DNA of 21,261 nt, taken from positions 1 through 21,261 of the forward strand of contig DATELY010000109.1 of assembly GCA_035276085.1 (NCBI GenBank). The letters are read 5' to 3'. The notes below the pieces were generated by a model, which did no database searches, was not told where the DNA came from, and saw only the letters and a list, made by a program, of their open reading frames with translations. Made by a program: the position numbers and the translations under genes. Of the stretch, positions 7,840-13,445 are shown in pieces (position 1 is the first letter of the stretch; each line of letters begins with the position of its first letter). The DNA is from DATELY01 sp035276085 (GTDB lineage: Bacteria > Pseudomonadota > Gammaproteobacteria > Steroidobacterales > Steroidobacteraceae).

Positions 7840-9198
7840 CTACTCCAACACATGACAGTCCCGGTAACCTGGAACGAGGGTTGACCAGCCCAGCTCGCGC
7901 TCGATGCGTTGACGGAGTGCGTCGCTGGCTGCCGGCTCACCGTGTGTGACGAACACGCCTCGCGGCGGCACGGTCAGTTGCCTCATCCACGCGATGAGCT
8001 CGTCCGCATCGGCGTGTGCGGATGCGCCGCTGAGTTGCACGACCTCTGCGCGCACTTCGAACTCCTGGCCGTGCATCCGCAGCCGCCGTTGGCCATTCGC
8101 CAGCGCCGCGCCGCGGGTGCCGCTCGCTTGGAATCCTGTCAGCAGGATGAGGTTGCGGGCATCGCCGCAGAATGCCTTCAAGTGATGTACGACGCGCCCG
8201 CCGGTCGCCATGCCGCTGGCCGAAATGATGATCTTGGGACCCGAGGTTTGCGACAACGTCTTGGACTCCTCGACGCTGCGGACAAGATGCGCAGCCCTGC
8301 ACATCGACTGGCATTCCGCTTCGGAGAGCCGGTGTTCGCTGCGGAAGACCCGATACAGCTCAGTTGCGTCCACCGCCATCGGACTGTCGAGATAGACCGG
8401 CACATCGGCCAGCAAGCGCTTGGCTTTGGCGCGTGCAATCAACAGCAGGAGCAACTGAGCGCGGCCCACCGCGAACGCGGGGACTACTGCCACGCCGCCT
8501 CGCGCCAGCACAGGCCGCAACGCACCGACGAGCTCCGACTCCAGATCGACATCCGTATGCTTGCGATTGCCATAAGTCGACTCGATGACCAGGTAGTCGC
8601 TACGTGGCGGTGGCTCTGGTGCACCCATCAGAGGATCGTCCGCGCGGCCGAGATCACCGGAGAAGGTGATGCTCACGCCCTGGTGGACGACTCGAACGCT
8701 CGCAGCGCCGAGCACATGCCCGGCAGAAGAGAATTGGGCACGTACGCCTGAAACAGGGTCGAATTCGCCGTGTACGGACTGCGCACGGAACAGTTTCAGC
8801 GACGCCTCGGCATCCGCTTCCGTGTACAAAGGAAGAGCAGGGGAGTGCTTCGAGAAACTGTGACGGTTCGCGAAGCGTGCCTGCTCCTCCTGCAGGAAGC
8901 CGCTGTCAGGTAAGAGGACTCGACTCAATTCCAACGTCGCGGGTGTGCAGAACACGGGCCCATCGAACCCGCGGCGCGCGAGCAGGGGTATATAGCCGCT
9001 GTGATCGATATGTGCGTGCGTGAGCAGTACGGCACCGATTTCCCGTGGATCGAATGGCGGCGCATCCCAATTGCGCAGCCGTAATTGTTTGTAGCCCTGG
9101 AACAGTCCGCAATCGACGAGCAACTGCTGTGAACCGGCCGATAGGAGATACCGCGAGCCGGTGACTGTGTCGGTGGCGCCAAGGAAGGTGAGTCGCAT
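7840..9198 (-). CDS. Beta-CASP metallo-beta-lactamase-fold RNase-like hydrolase
   Basis: A 452-residue protein of the CPSF73/Ysh1-like group of metallo-beta-lactamase RNases. The metal-binding motif is HAHIDH (61-66), with further ligands H161 (GHVLGA) and D182 (SGDLGR). The beta-CASP region has motif A around E206 (ESTYGNRKH), motif B SASGMATGG (326-334) and the terminal motifs SAHAD (394-398) and THGE (418-421). All expected catalytic residues are present, so it should be active on RNA. The start is the ATG at 9198: residues from MRLTFLGAT match the family N-terminus, and the upstream in-frame extension to 9264 does not. It is followed by the diheme cytochrome gene after only 4 bases. Proteobacteria often carry such genes next to acetate or propionate activation genes, as here with pduL. 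Confidence 0.93.
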   Translation of the reverse strand: MRLTFLGATDTVTGSRYLLSAGSQQLLVDCGLFQGYKQLRLRNWDAPPFDPREIGAVLLTHAHIDHSGYIPLLARRGFDGPVFCTPATLELSRVLLPDSGFLQEEQARFANRHSFSKHSPALPLYTEADAEASLKLFRAQSVHGEFDPVSGVRAQFSSAGHVLGAASVRVVHQGVSITFSGDLGRADDPLMGAPEPPPRSDYLVIESTYGNRKHTDVDLESELVGALRPVLARGGVAVVPAFAVGRAQLLLLLIARAKAKRLLADVPVYLDSPMAVDATELYRVFRSEHRLSEAECQSMCRAAHLVRSVEESKTLSQTSGPKIIISASGMATGGRVVHHLKAFCGDARNLILLTGFQASGTRGAALANGQRRLRMHGQEFEVRAEVVQLSGASAHADADELIAWMRQLTVPPRGVFVTHGEPAASDALRQRIERELGWSTLVPGYRDCHVLE

Positions 9199-9321
9199 GA
9201 ATAGTCTCAGCGCAGGAAGTGCCACAGGATCGACGCTTCCCTGACCAACCGCACGACGCCGCATGCGACGCGCGTGGCATATGGATACGGGCCGCGTGGT
9301 TCGATCCGATCGGACTCGAGT

Positions 9322-9954
9322 TCACTCATGCCCGCTGCCGGCAGATTGTGCGACCAGGATGAGCTCGGCCAGATCGCCCTGCGACAGACCCGCGGCATTC
9401 GCTTCGTCGGTGTCGAGATGCAACTCGAGAGAGAAGGCGGGTGATACGCGGACGATCACATCGCCGAAGATCAGGTCTCGCCCATCGCTATCGATCTTCA
9501 CCTGTACGCTCTGCAGGTCACGCACTCCATGGCGTGCGGCATCTGCCGGGTTCATGTGGACGTGGCGGCGAGCGCTGATCACTCCGTGGGTGATCGTGGC
9601 ACGTCCGGCAGGACCTTCGAGCGTGATCCCCGGCGAGTCATGTAGATCGACTGAGAGGCGCAGCGGCGCATCGATCCCCAACGTGAACTCATCCGTGCGC
9701 GAGATCTCGATCTGATCGTCGGGCCGCGGTGGTCCCATCAGGCGCACGTCCTCGATGCTTCCGTGTGGACCGATCAAGGTGACGGTCTCCTCGGCTGCAT
9801 ACTGCCCGTGTTGCGACAACTCCGTGCGGGGGTTCAATTTGTAAGCAGTCCCGAACAGGCGATCGATCGTGCTTTGAGAAAGATGAGCGTGCCGGGCTGA
9901 GATGGCGACCGGAATGCGCTCGCCGCGAGTAGCGTGATCTTTCTGGGTGGGCAT
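9322..9954 (-). CDS. pduL: PduL-type phosphate acyltransferase (phosphotransacylase)
   Basis: A 210-residue protein of the PduL family, which interconverts acyl-CoA and acyl-phosphate (acetyl or propanoyl) and is unrelated in fold to Pta. Two PduL repeats are visible: VAISARHAHLS (16-26) with H22 and H24, and ISARRHVHMNPADAARHG (126-143) with H131 and H133, the zinc-binding histidines of the family. The C-terminal motif ELHLDTDEANAAGL (177-190) is also typical. There is no N-terminal encapsulation peptide and no microcompartment shell gene nearby, so this is likely a free cytosolic enzyme. The partner acetate kinase gene is not in the window. The ATG at 9954 begins just before the first repeat. 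The RNase-like gene begins 123 bases downstream in the same orientation. Confidence 0.9.
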   Translation of the reverse strand: MPTQKDHATRGERIPVAISARHAHLSQSTIDRLFGTAYKLNPRTELSQHGQYAAEETVTLIGPHGSIEDVRLMGPPRPDDQIEISRTDEFTLGIDAPLRLSVDLHDSPGITLEGPAGRATITHGVISARRHVHMNPADAARHGVRDLQSVQVKIDSDGRDLIFGDVIVRVSPAFSLELHLDTDEANAAGLSQGDLAELILVAQSAGSGHE

Positions 9955-10138
9955 CGCTCATATAGTGAAGGAACGATGCGATCAGAAAATACGGTGTGCC
10001 CACGCGAGTGGCCGCGATAGTCCCTACTCCTTGAAGATGTTTCGCTGGTTCGTGCCGGGCAGCGCTGCGGCCGGGCAGAACGCCGATCAGCCGACTGAAG
10101 GAATTTATTGGCGGGACCGCTTCGATGTACATCTGCCT

Positions 10139-10179
10139 GCTTCGAACTCCGTAAGCTGAAACGAAGTGCGCTTTTTTTT
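10139..10179 (+). terminator. Weak hairpin followed by T8: possible intrinsic terminator
   Basis: gcttcg (10139-10144) can pair with cgaagt (10162-10167, one G-T pair) across a long 17-base loop, and cttttttttg follows at 10171-10180. The T tract is striking for this GC-rich DNA, but the stem is short and there is no confident upstream plus-strand gene. It could end a small RNA or leader transcript. Confidence 0.3.
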
Positions 10180-10244
10180 GCCTATTTCTCATGCGAAGGG
10201 TAGGCTCGGCAACGCGGGAAAAGGGGGTGCCGCCAGAGCACTCG

Positions 10245-10255
10245 AAAGGAAGGGG
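10245..10255 (+). promoter_or_regulatory. Ribosome binding site for the unknown membrane protein
   Basis: The purine run aaaggaagggg ends 6 bases before the ATG at 10262. It decides the start: the frame extends upstream to 10166, but that stretch runs through the T8 tract and has no such site. Confidence 0.7.
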
Positions 10256-10261
10256 ACGCCA

Positions 10262-11140
10262 ATGCCTGGGCGAACGGAAGACGGAAGGGCAACGCCCACC
10301 TATGTGTGGGTGCCAGCGTTGATATTCTCTGTCTGTTGCTTGGCATTCTTGTGCGCCGCATTCTTCTTGCGTCCAACCTTGAGCCCGGATCAGCGCACCA
10401 TCCTCAACTACGTGTTCGCCTTTCTTGCGGGCACTGCAGCTATTTTTATCGGTGGGGCAGCTTCCATCCGACTGACGGGTGGATGGGGTGGAACAAAGGG
10501 AGTTTTCTCAGCTGCCGGCGGTATCGCAATCTTTGTTTACGTGCTGACCCATCCTTTATTCAAGCCTGAAATCGAAGTATCGCAGGACACTCCAGCAGAG
10601 ACGGATCTCGTTGCCGTCAAGGAGCAGATCGCGAACCTTCGGGTCTACGTAGAGAGTCTTGCGAATCCCGATTCGGTTTCGAAATTGGAAACTCAGGCAG
10701 AGATGCTGGCTGAGAGGATTCTGCGCATACCGGAAGTGTCACTAAGCTCTCGTCGCGTGTACATGAAGTACGAATACGCAGCGATTGCCTATGCCTTTGC
10801 CGCGGCTGCCTATGAGCACCTGGGTAACAGGGAGCGGGTAGCAAAGTTATCCGCAATGGGGATCGCGAACGCAGATAAGGCTCTTGCGTATCTGAGCGAG
10901 GTGAGCACGAGGTCGCCGACGGAAGCGGGGTTCCTGGTCGACTGGGTTGCGTCGGACAACGGCAAGGATCGTGTGTTGCATTTCAAGGCGATGTGCCTCT
11001 GCATGAAAGCCCTCGCGACTGAATCGGAACCTGATGCTCAGCAGGCGATGGCTGCATGGGAAGCAATCAGCAGTGGCTACAGAGCTGATTTTCCTGCGGA
11101 CGCCACGCCTCAACTTCGATGTATCCCTAAAGCCGCATAA
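10262..11140 (+). CDS. Unknown three-helix membrane protein with helical C-terminal domain
   Basis: A 292-residue protein I do not recognise. Three hydrophobic segments at about 14-37, 47-68 and 80-98 form an N-terminal membrane domain, with a Gly-rich loop (LTGGWGGTKG, 71-80) between the second and third. The remaining roughly 190 residues are soluble and mostly helical. Residues 117-155 could form a coiled coil or paired helices. Residues 168-215 (YEYAAIAYAFAAAAYEHLGN, then KALAYLSEV) resemble TPR-like Ala/Tyr-rich helix pairs, but no firm repeat is visible. The start is set by a strong Shine-Dalgarno. The lipoprotein gene follows after 18 bases with its own strong binding site, so the two probably form an operon. 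Codon use looks less GC-biased than the flanking genes, hinting at acquisition. Function unknown. Confidence 0.8.
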   Translation: MPGRTEDGRATPTYVWVPALIFSVCCLAFLCAAFFLRPTLSPDQRTILNYVFAFLAGTAAIFIGGAASIRLTGGWGGTKGVFSAAGGIAIFVYVLTHPLFKPEIEVSQDTPAETDLVAVKEQIANLRVYVESLANPDSVSKLETQAEMLAERILRIPEVSLSSRRVYMKYEYAAIAYAFAAAAYEHLGNRERVAKLSAMGIANADKALAYLSEVSTRSPTEAGFLVDWVASDNGKDRVLHFKAMCLCMKALATESEPDAQQAMAAWEAISSGYRADFPADATPQLRCIPKAA

Positions 11141-11158
11141 TCACAAGGAGATGTCAAA

Positions 11159-11401
11159 GTGAAAAGCCATCACGTAATCGCAGCGTTGGGACTTGTTGCT
11201 CTGATTGCAGGCTGTGCCAAGAAAGAAGAAACGACCGTTGAGCCGCCAGCTGCCGAAGCGCCTGCTGCTCCACCGGCTGCCGAAGCTCCTCCAGCTGACG
11301 GCACGCCTCCAGTGGAGGGTGGTGGCCCCGCCGCCGCTCCAACTGATACTGCGACCGGTGATATGGGCGGCAACGGTGGCAGTCCGCCGCCGGGATCGTA
11401 A
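11159..11401 (+). CDS. Small proline/alanine-rich lipoprotein
   Basis: An 80-residue protein starting at GTG 11159, preceded by aaggag (11145-11150) at 8-base spacing. The ATG at 11151 runs into a stop after three codons, so the GTG is the credible start. The N-terminus is a lipoprotein signal (charged MKSHH, hydrophobic 6-17) with lipobox LIAGC and lipidated C19. The mature part is low-complexity Pro/Ala/Glu, with an imperfect internal duplication (PPAAEAP-type units at about 29-45), and ends Gly-rich. Such tails usually span the periplasm or cell-wall zone. The residues after Cys are KK, not Asp, so outer-membrane sorting is expected in a Gram-negative. It probably works with the upstream membrane protein; no function is known. 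Confidence 0.8.
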   Translation: MKSHHVIAALGLVALIAGCAKKEETTVEPPAAEAPAAPPAAEAPPADGTPPVEGGGPAAAPTDTATGDMGGNGGSPPPGS

Positions 11402-11411
11402 CCAGCCGGAA

Positions 11412-11443
11412 GTTAAGGCGCGGCGAATAAGGCCGCGCTTAAC
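11412..11443. terminator. Hairpin after the lipoprotein gene
   Basis: gttaaggcgcggc (11412-11424) pairs with gccgcgcttaac (11432-11443), 12 pairs with one bulged G and a 7-base loop. It begins 11 bases after the lipoprotein stop and lies between convergent genes. No T run follows on either side, so it may be a rho-dependent or transcript-stabilising structure rather than a classic terminator. Confidence 0.55.
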
Positions 11444-11555
11444 GATCAAGTTGGAAATTATCGATTGCGAATCCGCCCGCTGGGCGTCATCGCGTGCACA
11501 TTGCGAAATATTTCTGGTGACGACGAAAGAGAAGAAGCCGGCAAAAATAGACTGT

Positions 11556-11888
11556 CTAACGTTTGATCAGAAAATCGTCTCTTTTCTTGCCTTGAGCCAT
11601 AGCCTCTCGCAGCCAGACCGGCGTGATGCCACGACCGCTCCACATTTCACCCTTGGGTCCCTTGAATCGGGGGGGAACCTTGAATTTCTTGGTTCCCGTT
11701 GCAGCCTTGCCGTTGGCCTTCGGCCGGGGCTGGGCAGTGAGTCCCAATTCGGTAGTGGTCAGTGCGTGCTTCTTGATTATCGCCTTGGCCTGAGCGGCAG
11801 CCTTGGCGCGCTCTTTTTTCTTCAAATCATCGGCCTGTACCTGAAGCTTTTTTATTTCTGAAAGCAGTTTCTCGTACGATTTTGGCAT
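11556..11888 (-). CDS. H-NS-family nucleoid-associated protein
   Basis: A 110-residue protein. The N-terminal half (about 5-45) is a Lys/Ala/Glu-rich coiled coil for oligomerisation, followed by a basic linker. The C-terminal H-NS DNA-binding motif is GPKGEMWSGRGITPVWL (77-93), including the W-S-G-R-G core that enters the minor groove of AT-rich DNA. This compact architecture is the beta/gammaproteobacterial H-NS/Bv3F type. The family silences xenogeneic DNA and acts globally. Length is normal, and the ATG at 11888 is the natural start. It is convergent with the lipoprotein operon and sits at the border between the respiration genes and the catabolic locus. Whether it regulates its neighbours or is a housekeeping copy cannot be told. 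Confidence 0.9.
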   Translation of the reverse strand: MPKSYEKLLSEIKKLQVQADDLKKKERAKAAAQAKAIIKKHALTTTELGLTAQPRPKANGKAATGTKKFKVPPRFKGPKGEMWSGRGITPVWLREAMAQGKKRDDFLIKR

Positions 11889-12117
11889 TAGAGGCGCTCG
11901 CAGACCCGTAATAAGTGTTGCGGATGCTAGTCGGCCCGCGCGGGTAGGTCAATTCACGAATTTAGTTTGCAAGCGCGCCAAAGGCAGGCAAACCATTATT
12001 CCCGATTATCTGCGACGGCATCATGCACGAATCGGGAGTTTTGGATTGCGCGAACTGAATCGCGGTGCCAGTCGCTCTCGATCGATCGGGAGTTTGAACG
12101 GATCCTGTCGCAAATCT

Positions 12118-12897
12118 TCAGCCGCAGCCGATTAGCCCCCCGTCTACGGGTATTAACGCTCCCGTTATGTATCCGCCGCTCCGCGAGCTGAGCAATATCA
12201 CGATACCGGCGATGTCTTCAGGCCGACCCAGCCTTTTCATCGGGATGTGGGATAGAAGGCCGGGGTCTACCTCTTCCTCGTGCCGCATATGCGCCGTCAT
12301 CTTGGTCGGAAAATATCCCGGAATGACCGCATTTACCGTGATATTGCGCTCGGCAAGGTCACCGGCCAGATCACGGGTCAGCATATGAATCGCGGCCTTT
12401 GAGGCAGAATAACTGTAGGCGTTGAGACGCTCGGTTTTAATACCGGCAACCGAACCGATATTAATGACGCGCGCGGGATCACTCGCTGAACCTGCCGCAC
12501 TGAGTTCGGGCAGGAGTTCGCGGACCAATGTAAAAGGTGTTTGAACATTTACCGCGAATACCGCCGGCCAGGCCTTGTCGGGGAAAGCGTCGATGGGTGC
12601 ACCCCATGTTTTGCCCGCATTGTTCACCAGGATATGGCAGTTGCCGACCTGCTCGCGATAGCGCTGCGCCAACGCTACTGCGGCGTCCGACGTTGACAGA
12701 TCTGCAGGTAGGGGAATGCAACGGCCAAGCAAACCCATCTCAGCTGCGGCAGCGGCGCAACGTTCAGCATCGCGAGATGTGATTGCCACTGTCGCCCCCG
12801 CCCGCAGCAATCCCTCGGCTATCATCCGGCCGAGCCCTTGGGCGCCGCCCGTCACGAGCGCCATCTTGCCCTTAAGGTCGAACAATTCTGTGCTCAT
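12118..12897 (-). CDS. Short-chain dehydrogenase/reductase (classical SDR)
   Basis: A 259-residue classical SDR oxidoreductase. It has the cofactor motif TGGAQGLG (16-23), DL in PADLST (65-70), NNAG (92-95), catalytic S149, Y163 and K167 (YSASK), and the C-terminal PVDGG motif. R42 after the second strand (TSRD) suggests an NADP(H) preference, though this is tentative. The closest familiar groups are FabG/RhlG-like and gluconate-dehydrogenase-like SDRs; substrate unknown. The ATG at 12897 was chosen because the 27-residue upstream extension to 12978 is not SDR-like. It is transcribed divergently from the MalT-type regulator across a 548-base region. The context suggests oxidation of an alcohol intermediate ahead of the aldehyde dehydrogenase. 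Confidence 0.9.
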   Translation of the reverse strand: MSTELFDLKGKMALVTGGAQGLGRMIAEGLLRAGATVAITSRDAERCAAAAAEMGLLGRCIPLPADLSTSDAAVALAQRYREQVGNCHILVNNAGKTWGAPIDAFPDKAWPAVFAVNVQTPFTLVRELLPELSAAGSASDPARVINIGSVAGIKTERLNAYSYSASKAAIHMLTRDLAGDLAERNITVNAVIPGYFPTKMTAHMRHEEEVDPGLLSHIPMKRLGRPEDIAGIVILLSSRSGGYITGALIPVDGGLIGCG

Positions 12898-13445
12898 ATC
12901 CGCGCTGCGCCAGGTTGTCCGCTCTTGTTGGGGTGCAAAGGGACCATGTCTGAATTTCTCCAATATATATGCTGGCAAGCGAGTGCATGAGCCTGTGCCC
13001 TGAATATCGTATTTGGTGGGAGATGAACTAAACCTACCTTAGGGCGGGTTTCCGCTATTTTTGTTTTTCACATTTAACCAGGGGGGAACGCGGCGCTGAT
13101 CTCGAGGAAAAGTCGTCGTCACGACTGGCGTGTAGCAGCTGGTTTGAGATCGTGGCATTGCGCTTGCTGGTCGGCTGGCCAGAAGCCTGACGGAACCTTC
13201 TGGCCAGCAAGCCAGCTCGCTAGCCAGCCCTCCTGTGATAGCCCCTGAGCAGCTGTTACGCGCTGACCTCGAACTGCTGATAGAGCTGCGATCCCAACTG
13301 CCGGAAGACGGCCGGGCCCTACCGCTCCTATCTTTGGATAGGGGATGAACCTGATTAGTCCCGGGCACTATGATCGCTAACATCAGACCTGTCGGACGTA
13401 TAGGGATATACGGCATGAATCCATGCGGCCCGGGAAGGAAATCAC
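12898..13445. promoter_or_regulatory. 548-base divergent regulatory region, SDR / MalT-type regulator
   Basis: No credible gene is visible: a minus-strand frame at 13039-13467 overlaps the regulator start and resembles no protein. Candidate elements are an AT-rich patch with a small hairpin (13030-13051) followed by T-rich sequence to 13067, and the strong dyad at 13166-13216. The regulator's Shine-Dalgarno (ggaagga, about 13434-13440) lies at the right edge. Parts of the region are clearly more AT-rich than the genes around it, as expected for promoters. Confidence 0.55.
13166..13216. promoter_or_regulatory. Large inverted repeat (candidate operator or hairpin)
   Basis: gctggccagaag (13174-13185) is a perfect 12-base inverted match to cttctggccagc (13197-13208) around an 11-base spacer. 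The match extends outward to 20-base arms (13166-13185 and 13197-13216) with three mismatches. It lies 230 bases before the MalT-type regulator and about 270 before the divergent SDR. No T tract follows, which argues for a protein-binding site or leader hairpin over a terminator. Confidence 0.5.

Larger units (their letters stand above)
9955..10261. other. 307-base intergenic region between pduL and the unknown membrane protein
   Basis: This stretch should contain the minus-strand pduL promoter and the plus-strand promoter of the next gene. A 70-codon plus-strand frame (9947-10159) overlaps the pduL start and shows no recognisable protein and no good ribosome binding site, so it was not called. 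An 8-T run at 10172-10179 follows a weak hairpin. A short direct repeat gccgggcag occurs twice around 10057-10078. No FNR-type box was found. Confidence 0.5.

Noticed and set aside
9947..10159. 70-codon plus-strand frame between pduL and the membrane protein
   Set aside because: It overlaps the pduL start, lacks a ribosome binding site and has no recognisable composition or motif.
11541..11558. Short palindrome plus T-rich run at the H-NS gene stop as a terminator
   Set aside because: The symmetric part allows only about 4 base pairs with a 3-base loop, too weak to support.
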